From positions 373,379,601 to 373,443,600 of the forward strand of contig NC_090319.1 of the NCBI RefSeq assembly GCF_040869045.1: a DNA stretch of 64,000 nucleotides. The letters run 5' to 3'. Below the pieces are notes generated by a model, which worked only from the letters and a program-made list of their open reading frames with translations, did no database searches and was not told the origin of the DNA. The DNA comes from Eurosta solidaginis. Its lineage: Eukaryota > Arthropoda > Insecta > Diptera > Tephritidae. The position numbers and the translations under genes are program-made. Below, one piece after another: positions 1 through 11,738 of the stretch. Numbering within the stretch: the first letter of the stretch is position 1; the number at the start of each line of letters is the position of its first letter.

Positions 1-99
1 AAAAAGTACATGGAACTTTTATTTATGTTTGTAGGTATGTCACCGTGCTGCCACCTTGTATAGTTCCGCCATGATTCAGAGTTATTTAAATTTTTTGTG

Positions 100-560
100 T
101 TTTACTTTCGAGAATTTAAGAAAAATTTCTTAAATTTTGTACTCAATTTCAGAAATGTTTTCGAAAAAATCGAAAATACTGAAAGTTTTGAACTTTTTAT
201 CTACAGTTGTCTGTATTTTTTTGAGCACGCGGTTTCGTAGACCAATTAATTTGACTACAAGTCGTAGGTCTCTTAAGTTTTGTATTAATTTTTGACAATT
301 TTTCTGGCCGGTGTTTCAGAATTTCTTCCATGTAAAAAATAAAGTAATGCACCCTTTGCATGGAGAAGAATACTTATAAAACACACTTGGGAAAAAAGTT
401 TCTAAAAATTAATGAAAATTTTGAGAGACCTATAACTTGTGCTTTGCTAGACTTAAACTTATTGGGCTACAAAACTGCATGCTGAAATAAATTTCGAAAA
501 CTTAAATTAAAAGTTTGAAATTTATGTAAAATCTTCTCGATTATTTTAGAAAACGGTTTC
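100..560. repeat. imperfect inverted repeat (foldback-like)
   Basis: Two diverged arms face each other across a centre near 350. The block around 220-310 (cggtttcgtagacc, then gtaggtctctt and ttaatttttgacaa) reappears reverse-complemented around 395-500 (gttttgtagccc, ataggtctct, ttaatttttagaaa). No clean termini or target duplication are visible. It is probably an old hairpin-type transposon copy. The adjoining stretch to about 870 shows no gene. Confidence 0.45.
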
Positions 561-869
561 AACATTGGTTTTCATAACGTCAACTCCAAAATTCATTAGA
601 CTCTTTTTCTTTGCCCCAGGTGCTTGCAGCGAAGGATTTTGCTACCGCTCTAAACTTAAGGTAAAATTGCGACCGGTAACACACCAAAACGAAGTTCATA
701 ATCGAATGTGACACGTAATATTTTTGGGGGTCGAACAGTCGGTAACGTAGCGCCTTCGAGGTGAATATATAATATTGACCTCATTTGCAACCACCACATC
801 GCGAGTAAGGTGCCCCAAGATAGATTAGTCGGTGATACGGAAAATTAAGCGGTTAAAAAAAGGAAAGAC

Positions 870-1215
870 TGTGAGAATAGTTAATAATTTAATAGCAAAG
901 CTTATCTACAGACGGGACAGGACCTGTTGCTATAATCGTGCATCTATCGGTGTAGGAAACAATACTTACTCCTTCGGCTGGGGAAGTCAGCTTCGATACG
1001 TAGGTTAAGCAAAAGTATGAGTAGGTCACCACCCTGTGGTTCCCCTTCATTGTTTCTTGTAACCTTGTAACTGGGCGAAAGGGTGGGCCTCTCCAAATAA
1101 TGAAGTGATGTGCTCTGACTAACGACGACAAAAGCCCTTGATAAAGTCTGCACATTATCATCGACACTTTCGAGCCCCAATCTTCGTACCACGCATTTCT
1201 ATTATCGAAAGGTGC
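870..1215 (-). pseudogene. Jockey-like non-LTR reverse transcriptase fragment, dead
   Basis: Two overlapping minus-strand frames carry pieces of one reverse transcriptase domain. One frame reads NEGEPQGGDLLILLLNL, a decayed form of the conserved PQGGVLSPLLFNL block. The other reads VSKLTSPAEGVSIVSYTDRCTII, where the catalytic YADD has become YTDR. A frameshift falls between the two blocks and at least one catalytic aspartate is lost, so it cannot be active. Order and spacing of the blocks fit RTs of the Jockey group (family knowledge). No 3' tail or target duplication was seen; the copy is a short internal fragment. Confidence 0.6.
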
Positions 1216-1348
1216 TGAAAGAAAATTTGCCTACCTTAGCAGATGCTTTTCGAAGTCGACATGCATTTTCTGTATAGGTCCCACCCAAAACCTTATGAGA
1301 ACCTCGGCGTTGATCTCCGTGTAGATACTTTCATTAATAAATGGTTAT

Positions 1349-2275
1349 TATACCTTTCATGAACATGAAATAATAGATTAACTTTGGTCCGATGTATGTA
1401 ACGTTGAGAAATATAGAATATAGACTCACCATTAAGTATACCGAATTTATCAGGCGACGAACTGAGTTGATATAGCCATGTCCGTCTGTCCGTCCGTCTG
1501 TCTGTTTGAACGCAAACTAGTCACTCAAATTTTGAGATATCTCAAAGAAATTTGGGTCAAGGATGTATTTTTGTATTATATTAGACATTTGTCGGATCCG
1601 GTAGGATCGGACCACTAAAACATATATCTCCCATACAACCGATCGTTCAGATAACACTATTTTGGTCATTGCTGCCGCAATTTAGAAAGTATAAACGTGA
1701 AACTCGGTGATATATATTCTAATATATCTTAGAAGATATTCTGAAAAAATCACTTTGATCGGAGCTATATATAGTATATATCCCATACAACCGATCGTTC
1801 AGATAGAAAGATTTTTGGCAATTTCTCCCTTAATTTCCAATATAAAAACGTTAAACTTGGTGATATTTATTCTAATATATCATAGAAAATTTCCTGAAAA
1901 AATCACTATGATCGGAGCTAAATGTATATAGTATATACCTATCCCATACAACCAATCGTTCAATTAGAAAAATTTTTGGCAATTTCTCCCTTAGTTTCGA
2001 ATATAAAAACGTGAAACTTGGTGATTTGGTGTAAAAATCATTTCGATCGGAGCTATATATAATATTTATCCCATACCGATCGTTCAGATAAGGGGGTTTT
2101 GTGCCATTTTTTTATATTTATCTTAAAAATCGTTCTCGATCTTTTCACTATATATTTCTTATCTTATACATCCGATTATTTGGAGATTACGAACGGGATA
2201 AGATTATTGTTCAGCCCCATTCATGAAAGGTATGAAGTCTTCGGCACAGCCGGAGACAGTCCCGTCCTTACTTGT
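1349..2275 (+). mobile_element. DINE-1/INE-1-like non-autonomous element, copy A
   Basis: It starts with tatacctttcatgaac, has the block gccatgtccgtctgtccgtc near 1476, and ends with ttcatgaaaggtatgaagtc followed by the hairpin tcttcggcacagccggaga and cagtcccgtccttacttg. In between, a unit with ccgatcgttcagata and cactttgatcggagctatat repeats about three times at roughly 150-bp spacing. The same start, repeat module and end occur at 36713-37752 and 47539-50065. The architecture (conserved 5' block, internal tandem repeats, 3' hairpin) resembles Drosophila INE-1/DINE-1, Helitron-derived elements. That assignment is inference. Confidence 0.65.
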
Positions 2276-2289
2276 TTTCTTTTATTTTT

Positions 2290-3390
2290 TCATTTGAAAG
2301 AAAATTAACTTAGTAACGTTTTGTGCTACCAGGCTTGGATATTTTGTAATGGACGAAAGTACAAGGCCAGCCACTACGTTTGAGTGTTTGCTGTTTTACA
2401 TTATTACCACAGTGAAAAGCCATGAAGTATTTTAAAAATAAATAAAAAATTAGAAGCCACAAGCCACACATTTCAAGCACTCCACATTCTGCCGCGTATC
2501 CTGCGGAATGTGGTGCACGTGGGCGTATGAGTAATATTTATGGCCAACTGACAATGAAAGGTGAAAATGTGCAGTCATGGAGAATAATATTTACGAAAGG
2601 AAAATGTTGATGATACCAAATGCCATAAAAACAATGAAACTATTTAACAAAGGCACATTCCTTCAAATTCAATAAATTTCACACAAGACAAATGCATTTG
2701 TGTAATAAAAAGCTACTAAAGCAAGTTAAAAGCAAATGAAAAGCGAACGTGATTTAAAAGCACTTTTTTGTAGGAAATACGAGAAAAACCGAAGTTTAAG
2801 TAAACCAAGCATAACTAAACTCAAAGAAAAGTTGTCTTAAAAGGCGGAAAAAAGTATAGTGAAAATTGAAAGGGGTACGACACAAATTGGAAGGGAAGCT
2901 CGGCCTAAATATAGTCGGAGGTTAATCGCACCAAGTATTTACTTTTTATTTTTAATGGCGTTTTTTTCTGGATATTTTGCTGGGTTTTTTTTCAGCTCTC
3001 CCGTGATTTTGTGTGCTTCGTTCACAAAATATCTTCCACCGAGTAAGAAAAGGGATGTCAATACCTACATATAGGTGTCTTAGTTCAATGGTTAGCATCT
3101 AAGAGTGCAACATAAGGGTAACATTTTTCCAAAAAAAAAAAAAAAAGCTATAAGACTGGGACTATATTTCTTTCCTGCGGTAACAGACACGGGTAGATCC
3201 TATCTGGTCCTGGTTTCTTGAATAGCCTGAAATTAGACAAAGCTCATTGCATTCACTCGACAGTGGAAGATAAGTGAGTTTTGAGCTCACATGACACTTC
3301 CTGCTGCTTAGTGTACATTTATGCGATCTCTAGGGAGGGCTTTTTGGAGTCGCACCGTTGTTGGAAGATCATTAATACTATCACAATATT
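2290..3390. other. no gene recognised
   Basis: AT-rich sequence with only short frames lacking recognisable domains. At about 3072-3110 the words tcttagttcaatggttagcatct resemble a tRNA A-box region, but no B-box or cloverleaf follows, so I do not call a tRNA. Confidence 0.5.
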
Positions 3391-3397
3391 TTTCCTA

Positions 3398-4812
3398 CCC
3401 TGCAAAAATCGCGAGTACTCCATGCATGCATGTATGGAGTACTCGCTATGGACCAACCGAGTACTCCAAAATTAACCACAATTCATACAAAAAATATGGT
3501 CCAATTAACATTGCGATGTCCTAGGACTGGACCATATACTCCAGCTCCGCATTACATCAGAGTAATCCATGGAGTACCCACAGTCCAATAAACATCGTGT
3601 AGTGATTACAATCGTTAAAAACGAGCAATGATCGGCTTACAATGTGTTCGTGTAGAAACATGAGTTGGTCCATTGCTGCATTACAGTGGAGTATAATGGT
3701 AAGTACTCCAGTGGACCACATGATCCAACGATTTTTGCAGGGGATGTGGTCCACTAGAGTACTTACCATTATACTCCACTGTAATGCAGCAATGGACCAA
3801 CTCATGTTTCTACACGAACATATTTATTACGTTCCATTGGTGCGTGAACCAGGTACGGATAGAAATTTAACATGCCAATGCAACAACAACGTTGTGATCC
3901 TCATATTTATCTGGTTCAATTTCTGATCCGTATAGCAGTTCTGTTCGTTTCGTTTTCTGAAGTAGATTTTTTGACAGCTAACCACTTTTGAGTTGGTAGC
4001 ACTCATGGCTCAACTATATTGTTGGCTCATCTCTACAGCAACAACATACCTTTGTTCACATTGCCGAAATCAGCGTGTTGTTGTTAGACGAATGGAATGG
4101 AATGAAAACATAAAACTTAGCAGTATTTGTATGTAGTAAGAAACTGTTGTAAATTCGTTGGTTTCATTTTAAGTTTGCCATCTCCTTCTGACAATCCCTA
4201 CTCCAGTTAAATGAAAAAAATTAAATCAGCTGGTGAGATGAGCCAACATATAGTTGAGCCATTGTAGCACTGACCTAAATATGTGTACATTTCTGTATAC
4301 ATAAAAGATTTCGCCATATTTAAAAGCAAAAACACTGAAAGAGTAAACAACTTGAAGATGATGTAAGGAAAATAAATAGTTTGCCTACGTGCGAAGTTAT
4401 TTAAATGTTAATAATTCTATCAGTATCTTAAAATTTTGTGTACGTTTCTTATTTTCAACAAAACAGATGTTTTATATTAGTGCTGCCAGCTCTCATAAAG
4501 TTGATCCAGATCGTTCCAATGAGATTTGAGCCAAAGCCAGTGACCGATAAACCAATGGAACGGCCCTATTGCAAGCCGATCATTGCTCGTTTTTAAGGAT
4601 TGTAATCACTACACGATATTTATGGAACTGTGGGTACTCCATGGATTACTCTGATGTAATGCGGAGCTGGAGTATATGGTCCAGTCATAGGACATCGCAA
4701 TGTTAATTGGACCATATTTTTTTATGAATTGTGTTTAATTTTGGAGTACTTGGTTGGTCCATAGCGAGTACTCCATACATGCAAGCATGTAGTACTCGCG
4801 ATTTTTGCAGGG
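3398..4812. mobile_element. foldback/MITE-like element with ~245-bp terminal inverted repeats
   Basis: The left end CCCTGCAAAAATCGCGAGTA (3398) is mirrored by the right end TACTCGCGATTTTTGCAGGG (4812). The arms stay alignable inward for about 245 bp (3398-3642 against 4570-4812), including the cgagcaatgatcggctt block. Subterminal copies of gagtactcc and tggtcca recur in both arms. The interior has no transposase. No target duplication is obvious, so the superfamily is open. The left arm is itself interrupted by a separate palindrome at 3645-3820, after which traces of the arm resume (gttccattggt at 3831, mirrored near 4560). Confidence 0.75.
3645..3820. repeat. 176-bp near-perfect palindrome nested in foldback arm
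   Basis: TGTTCGTGTAGAAACATGAG at the left end returns reverse-complemented at the right end, and nearly every base between pairs up to a loop at about 3723-3743. Because of the symmetry both strands can be read as the same peptide beginning MSWSIAALQWS, which is an artefact. The loop contains cgatttttgcaggg, the same word that forms the terminus of the enclosing element, so the palindrome probably comes from the same transposon family. Confidence 0.8.
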
Positions 4813-5011
4813 CTCCCTCTACTTCTTGCACTTAGTTTGCTTCATATATGGAATATACATACATATATACTAAACTTTTAGACCCATTCAAAAAAAATTA
4901 CGAAAACATTGCGAAATAAATTTTTGTGTCATTCACACTATCACATTTACTCCAACTTTCATTCCCACTCCCACTTCTTCTACCTCTCCCACCTAAATGA
5001 CCTTGAATATA

Positions 5012-6644
5012 CAGTTATGTGAAATATAATAAGGACAGTAGCATGCTGCTTCTGAATCTGATGCAGATTCAAAAAGGTGAAAAATTCAAGCGGTGTTAAC
5101 TGAACTAATTTATTGCGAATGAATTTGAAAACAGGTTTTTGAATAGTTTTATTCAGATTTGGCAACCTGTTATTTTTTATTTTCATTTTTATTGCAACTT
5201 TGACATGTGAAAAAACATAAGGACCCTTCTTGTTCGAGATAAAAAATAACAATATGAGACAAAAAAAAACAAATTTGTATTCAGTTTTTTCAAAATTAGT
5301 TTCTACTTAGTTCAATACTTTGTTGAAAATCCACGGTTGTTTATGATTGATCGGCATCGCTTTGGCATAGATTCAACTTATTTTTGGCAGACCGAAACCG
5401 AAATTGCATTCCTTGAATCCTTAATAAGTTCCCAAAGCTCATCATTGTTACTTGGACACTTTCCTCTTATTGATGTTTTTACGGTATTCCACAAATTTTC
5501 GATTGGGTTTAGATCTGGGGATCGTGGTGGCCACTCCATTACATGACATTGTTTATTCTGAACCACTATTTTGTACACTTTGCGGTGTGTTTTGGATCAT
5601 TGCCCTGCTGATGTACCCATCTTAGTGGCATATTATCTTCAGCGTACGGTAGCATGCATGCTTGAAGAATTGCAACATAATCGGTTGCTTTCATAGTGTC
5701 CTGTATGGGGTGGAGTGGTCCCACAGCATTGTATGAAAATGCTCCCCTAACCATAATATTTCCGCCACCATGTTTTACGGTCGTTATGGTATATTTAGGA
5801 TTGTAAACTGCTTTTGGTGGTCTTCTAACATGATGAATACCTCGGTCTGAGTTAAACAAATTTATCTTTGTTTCGTCTGGCCAAAGAATATTACGCCACT
5901 TTTCTTCAGACCAAAACATATGTTCCTCCGCAAACTTTAGTCTTTGTTGCACGTTCTTTTTGGACAACATAGGCACTTTTCTGGGGCTCCTGAACTTCAT
6001 ATTTTCTTTAATAAGCATTTTTCGAATAGTTGACGATTCGGCATCAATATTTAACTCACCTTTAATTTGTTTGGACTAAATAGAAGGATTTTTCTTTATA
6101 CAGCTCATTATTTTCTTTTTTATAATAGGCGTGATTTTTTGTTTTCTGCCATGCATTTCATCCCGGGGAATCCACTCAACTGCATTTTCTACCATTGTTT
6201 TTGAAATATAAAGTAATTCTGCCACTTTTCTGTACGAATTTCACTGTTTCACCATGTTTTTAATATGTTCTCTCGTTTTCGAATCGCAATGCTTGCCCCT
6301 TCCCATTTTCTACTAATTACGAAAAATTCCAAATTGTAATAGACATTAATACCAGTGCAAACATTATTTTTACCTTATCCATTAAAAAATACATGTTGAA
6401 GTAAAGATTTTTTCGACGAGGCTATGAAATGACACGATGTCTTTATTAAATCGCACAACCGTTCACTGACTTTGTTGAAGACGGAATATTTTTTTTTTTT
6501 TTTAATTTTTCAAACGGTATTTTTTTTTTTAAGACTGAGTAAAAATAATACGCAGTTACTTGGATAGAGTTTGCTCGGCTTACTTGGAATCTACTGAAAT
6601 GAAGTTTTGTTGCAGCTCTGTCCTTATTATTTTTCACATAACTG
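5012..6644 (-). mobile_element. Tc1-family transposon, full length, inactive
   Basis: A 1633-bp unit is bounded by 27-bp terminal inverted repeats that begin CAGTTATGTGAAA at both ends with one mismatch (5012-5038 and 6618-6644). Each end abuts TA (5010-5011 and 6645-6646), the duplication expected of Tc1/mariner elements. The interior carries one minus-strand transposase, broken by two stops and a frameshift (5378-6306). Because both ends and the duplication are intact, the ends could in principle be recognised by a transposase from another copy; that is inference. Confidence 0.9.
5378..6306 (-). pseudogene. Tc1 transposase pseudogene
   Basis: Translation from the ATG at 6306 gives a Tc1-like transposase of about 308 codons. 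The N-terminal helix-turn-helix region starts MGRGKHCDSKTREHIKNM. The catalytic domain shows the first aspartate in LWPDETKINLFNSD, the second in GNDPKHTAK, and the final acidic pair region in RSPDLNPIENLWN, spaced as expected for DD34E enzymes. Damage is clear: stop codons after MVKQ and after KKNPSI, and a one-base frameshift at about 5571-5578 just after DPKHTAK. The C-terminus ends normally at NAISVSVCQK. Length and motif order match active Tc1 transposases, so this is a fairly young but dead copy. Confidence 0.88.
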
Positions 6645-6649
6645 TATAT

Positions 6650-8180
6650 ACCAAATTTGGGATGCTAAGATAAGTCTAATTAATTAATAACATATGTACA
6701 TATCCATACATATTGGCGTGTCACCGCGAACTTTTCCGGAATTCTATGCCGAATAATATTTATAGTAGATATGCTTAATTATCAATAGTTAGAAGTTGAA
6801 TTTACGACAAAATTATTTTATATTATTATATTAATTTATATTGCTTGGCGGCGTCGCATCGGCGCCACTTTAAAAATATATTACGTAGCCAGAAAAGTAC
6901 CGGTTGACTACATGAACCTTTCCTGTTCTTATTTATGAAAATTTTATCCATTTGAAAATCGGATTGGCGTTAGACCGATGTAGAGAAAAAGACCCTTAGC
7001 CATGCATGAATAGTTCTTACATAACTTACTGGTAATCACTTACAATGGACGTTGGCGCAATTAACTTGCTGTTTTATAATGTGTTCACATGAAGCCTCTC
7101 ACTCTTAATTCACCCTCTCATTCCTGAATCGGCATAAAATCTAGTGATATACTACGTCAAAATTTCATAAAACAAATTTAGAAAGAACAAACTCCTTCGA
7201 TGTTAGTTTATTCTAAGCTCAGCAGAAAACTAAACGTGAGCTGACTATTTCTCTTATTTTTATCTGAAAGTCTAGGACAAACACACAACGCGATTGAATT
7301 AAGATGCGCGGTATGAACACTTCGCGAACAAAAGGTGTATTTTTTTCAAGCGATCTTGAAGAAAACGCTTCAACTAGCTAAACAGTTTCATTATGCCAAA
7401 ACCATACAGATGGTGCAGGTTTATCAGCTAATTGTTACTTTTTTCGCTGCTATGAAATTTCTACTTCCAGCGCAGTATGTTTTTGACACTCAACCATAGT
7501 GTACAAGTACAAGTGTGTTGACTTATCTGTCAAGCATTCTGACAGGCACTCGCTGGATTCGGAATGACAGCGAATTCAAAATGGATACCATTACCGAATG
7601 CTCCGAATGATTGAAAAATTGAAAAAGTCCATACGATTGGTAGTCAAAAATGTTGTCGTTGAGACCAAAAATGCGACTCTAGACCTGAGATTTCCATCAG
7701 GTGAGCGAGGCTGTTTGTAGTTTTGACGTTTATCGCTTAGTGAACACACTTGGTATAGGTACACTATGCACTCAACCAGAGAATTACAAAACCAAAATAC
7801 ATGAAATGCGTGTGTTTGTTTGTATGTATGTCACCCTGCCGCCACGCTGTTATTTTGTTATTTTTGTTTATCTGCACATTCGTATGTTCATTTCATTCGC
7901 TCGTTCACAATAGTGCCCTATTTTTGAATATGCAACACTATACAACACTATCGATCAGGTCGACAATTACCTAAGTGGTTTCAACTGAAAGCGCTTAGCC
8001 AACTCAACTCGATTACTTTTTGTTGTTGCTTTCCATGCAATTCGGTAAGCTAGCTAGTGTTTTAATTGTACTAGTTAGCAACGAAATACAGCTAAAGTGA
8101 CAAATTATTTCGAGTCCCAATTACAGGCTTTTATGCACGCACTTTGAAGAGCAGCAGTACTCATGAGCTTAGGATGAACC
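6650..8180. other. no gene recognised
   Basis: Short frames only, none with a recognisable domain or plausible splice context. A stretch near 7826-7860 (tgtatgtcaccctgccgccac) resembles bases 33-56 of the window and is probably part of a dispersed repeat. Confidence 0.5.
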
Positions 8181-8185
8181 TTAAC

Positions 8186-8601
8186 CTGGGTCGATTTGTA
8201 TGGACGAAAGTTCACCGATATCGCGCCAACAATTTTTCGATAGGATTTGGGTTCAAGAAACAAAGTTGCACTACGCATACACAAAAAAAAAAAAAATAAT
8301 TTTCGAGCCTGCGAAAAAAAATGGCGAAACGGTAAATTTTTCAACAAAAACACTCCCCAAAACCCAAAAAAAATATTTTTTTCTTCAAAAAACTGTTGTA
8401 AAAACGTTGGCGATAACGGTTTAAAAAAAATTTCTTTTGGGTTTTGGGGAGTGTTTTGGTCGAAAAATTGACCCTTTCGCCATTTTTTTTCGCAGGCTTG
8501 ACAATTATTTTTTTGGGTATGCTTAGTGGAACTTTTTTTTCTGAGCCTAAATCCTATCGAAAAAATCGCGCCATCGATTTTCGGTTAATAATAGACCCAG
8601 T
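8186..8601. mobile_element. 416-bp hairpin MITE-like element
   Basis: The ends cctgggtcgatt and aatagacccag are inverted, and the arms remain complementary almost to the centre near 8405. For example acactccccaaaacccaaaa (about 8350) mirrors ttttgggttttggggagtgt (about 8435), and the tcgataggatttggg block mirrors cctaaatcctatcga. No coding content. Target duplication not resolved. Confidence 0.7.
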
Positions 8602-8869
8602 CTAATGAATCTAAATTAAAATTTTTGCTCAAAATCTGTAATAATAATGTCAGCTCAAACTTTTAAAATGTTTCTTTGCACCTGATTTCCATAGAAATAA
8701 AATATTGAAAATATTTGAATTGAGAGTTTCATATTTGATAACAAAAAATGCATTGATACTAAAAATAAAATACAAGTATTTTTTTTTTGTATTTTAAGTT
8801 TATTTTTTACAAATAAATTTTTTCACTTGTAAATTTAATTGTCTCAATAGCGGGCAGTAAGCAGTCGAA

Positions 8870-10935
8870 GTTGAGAAATGAGTAATGATTAAAAAGAAAT
8901 GGCATGCAGGGTACAGCAAGAAGTAAAAGGTGAATTTACGTATAAATAGTGCACACAAAGTTAAAGCAGACAATAAGTATAGAGTTTTAATGAAGTATTT
9001 ACCTTAAATAGAAATGACAAGTAAAATGCCTACTAAAAAAATTAAGTAGTAGTTAAACTAGAAAAATAATTAAAAAAATGGGCGACTAGTGGAATAATAG
9101 TAATACGATGTTTGCAAAAATAGCAATAGAATAGAGAAGTTGTCAAATGAAATGAGAATTTAAATGTGGAGTAATAGAAAAAGTGCTGAAAATTAGTAGT
9201 TGGAAAAAAGTAGTAAAATAGAAGTAGCAGAAAATAATGGTGTAACAAATATTAACTGTAATAAGTAGAAATTTAAATTATTGGAAAAAAGAAATAGTAG
9301 TGGAATAGCCAAGAATATTAGAAGAAATAAGGAAAAAAATAATTATTGAATGTGGAGAGATAGAAAAAATTGACGTTAATTAGTACTAGAAAAAAAGTAG
9401 TAAAATAGTAGTAGAAGGAAGAGGTGGTGTAAAAAATTTAAGCAAATTTAAGCAGTAATTTGAAAATTTTAATTATTGTAAATATAGAGCTTTGGAAAGA
9501 ATAGTCACAGAGTTTGTGACGAAAAAAGTAGTAGAATAAAGATGGAAGAAAATCATGTTGTAGCAAATTTAAAAAAAAGTAGTTAAAATCTATAGACTAC
9601 TAGTATAAATAAGTAATAATGCTTTAAAATTTCAGTAATAAAAAAATGTGATGAAAAATAGAAGTAAAAAATGTGCATAAACGGTGGTGGTAGAAAAAAG
9701 TAGTTTAATCAATTTAAGCAGTAAGAATGAAACGTTAAATTATTAAAATAAGATAGTGATAAATGAGGTTTGACGAGGTCAGTCGTTGAAAATGTGATAA
9801 AAAAATAGTAGTAAAAAAGGTCTAAAATACTTTTTGTAGAAAATATTGAACAAATTTTAGCAGTAGAAGTAGAATAAAATAGAATTACAATAAGGTAGGC
9901 AGAAATATTACAGAAAAGTGTGAAATTCAATGGGAAAACAAGTGTCTAAATTATTGAGGATATTGGTAAAATTTAAAAAATAGTAGCAGAGTATTGGGCA
10001 AAAAATAGTAGTGAACAAATATTTAATATAATCAACATTTATTCTAGAAAAAGTTAAAAAAAAATGTCAGAAGTAAACATTTTTAGGGAACAATAGTAGC
10101 AGAAAATAATAGTAGAATAAATCAAGAGCGAACAGTACTAATGCATAAACAATAAAAGAAATAGTTAAGAAATAGGAGAAGTAAAAAAGTGTTAGTGAAA
10201 TAAAGTAGCAGAAAATAGTAGTAGAATATAGCAGTAGAAAATAGTAGTAACTAGTACCAATACAAAAACAATAAAGGAAATAGTTAAGAAATGGGAGAAG
10301 TAAAAAAGTGTTAGTGAAATAAAGTAGCAGAAAATAGTAGTCGAATATAGCAGTGGAAAATAGTAGTAACTAGTACTAATACAAAAACAATAAAAGAAAT
10401 AGTTAAAAAATAGGAGAAGTAAAAAAGTGTTATTGAAATAAATTAGCAGAAAATAGTATTAGAATAAATCAGGAGCGAATAGTACTAATACAAAAACAAT
10501 AAAAGGAATAGTTAAGAAATAGGAGAAGTAAAAAAGTGTTAGTGAAATAAAGTAGCAGAAAATAGTAGTAGAATATAGCAGTAGAAAATAGTAGTAACGC
10601 AGAGTATCGATAAGGCTGGATAATTTAATCAAAGCAAAGAACTGAAATAGTAAATAGTCATAACAAAAAAAAAAAAATAATGGTATAAAATAGAAATAAA
10701 AGTTGTACACTAAAATAGTTTGATAAAAATGATTAAAAAGTTGCAGAAATCAGCTTAAAGCAGATAATGTAGTAAGAATAGTAGTAGAAAAAATAGTTGT
10801 AGAAATTAGTTGCAGATATGTAAGTAAACAAAAGCGATTACAAGGAGGAGAAAATACTAGTGAAAGTAGTAGTGAGGGTGGTGGTGGAAATAGTATTAAA
10901 AGTAACATAACGGGAAAAAGTAGTAGAAAATGGTT
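8870..10935. repeat. ~2-kb purine-biased degenerate minisatellite
   Basis: The plus strand is dominated by permutations of gtagtagaaaatagtag, gaaatagtag and aagtagtaaaa, with very few cytosines across two kilobases. Apparent minus-strand frames rich in F, Y and L are compositional artefacts. A more regular sub-array with a 119-bp period lies at 10134-10597. The array ends about 0.8 kb downstream of the Osiris stop codon. Confidence 0.8.
10134..10597. repeat. tandem repeat, four copies of ~119 bp
   Basis: Units start with agtactaatgcataaaca or close variants at 10134, 10253, 10372 and 10481, giving spacings of 119, 119 and 109. Each unit continues with aaagaaatagttaagaaat, aaaaaagtgtta and agcagaaaatagta. 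Copies differ by only a few bases, so the duplication is recent compared with the surrounding degenerate array. Confidence 0.88.
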
Positions 10936-10939
10936 GTTT

Positions 10940-11640
10940 GTGGATTGTGTAATATTTAAATTTATTTTATTATTTTCTCATAGCACAATCAGCTGACTAG
11001 TTGCTGCATGCTTAATGTAGGTTTGCTGCTTGTGTGTAAAATAACAGAGTGAGTTGGTAGGTGCATTCGCGACGATGTGTGTGTGTGATGATGCAACAAA
11101 TGAAAGTATGATGCAATGTTGATAAAAAATTTTAAATTCTTATGCACTTGTGTGTATGACACTTCAAAAAGATGACCTGAAACTTACACTTAACTAACTT
11201 ACATACATAAATGGTTACGCACCAGCATCTATTTAAGCAACAACAATTGCAATATACATAAATTTATATGCTACAAAAACAAACACAACATATCAATATG
11301 AGAACTCAATTTAAAATGTGCAAAAAAAATGTCTACATTTCTCACTTGCTGGTCATCAACTCCTTACTGCCTCAGGCACTTGAAGATTTCTAATTTTTTT
11401 TTTTATCGGCTTTAGCTCAAATCGTTTTTCGTATTTGCCCGGCTCTATACATTTACATTACATAAATTAAAAAATAAATATTTGCAATAATAAATAAGTT
11501 AAAATAAATTAATAATAAATTAATTTTTGCTTGTTTTTTCTTTTGTGTGAAATCGTTACAGTTCGTTTGACGACGCGAGCATTCACGCGCCAATCCTTTT
11601 TGATTTTACGTTTTTTTGCTCTGCGTTCCTTTAAAAATAA
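10940..11640. other. AT-rich spacer downstream of the Osiris gene
   Basis: Contains short gtgtgtgtg and aataaat runs but no frame or motif I can assign. It may include the distal 3' untranslated region of the Osiris transcript. Confidence 0.4.
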
Positions 11641-11648
11641 CGTCTTTG

Positions 11649-11654
11649 TTTATT
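11649..11654 (-). terminator. candidate polyadenylation signal AATAAA for the Osiris gene
   Basis: TTTATT on the plus strand reads AATAAA on the minus strand, 84 bases past the TAA stop at 11739. Position is plausible, but the region is AT-rich and other signals could be used. Confidence 0.35.
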
Positions 11655-11738
11655 TTTTAGATTAACCTAAGTGTTGTTTTGGCTTTTCAGCGCTGACGCC
11701 TTTTAAGCATTAACACGCTTAAATTTCATTCCATCAAC

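Noticed and set aside
3072..3115. tRNA-like A-box words
   Set aside because: No B-box and no possible cloverleaf.
3557..3926. Two overlapping opposite-strand frames sharing MSWSIAALQWS
   Set aside because: They arise from the palindrome at 3645-3820, not from duplicated genes.
9042..10710. Minus-strand F/Y/L-rich frames that look like membrane proteins
   Set aside because: Produced by the purine-biased minisatellite; no start context, family motif or codon pattern.
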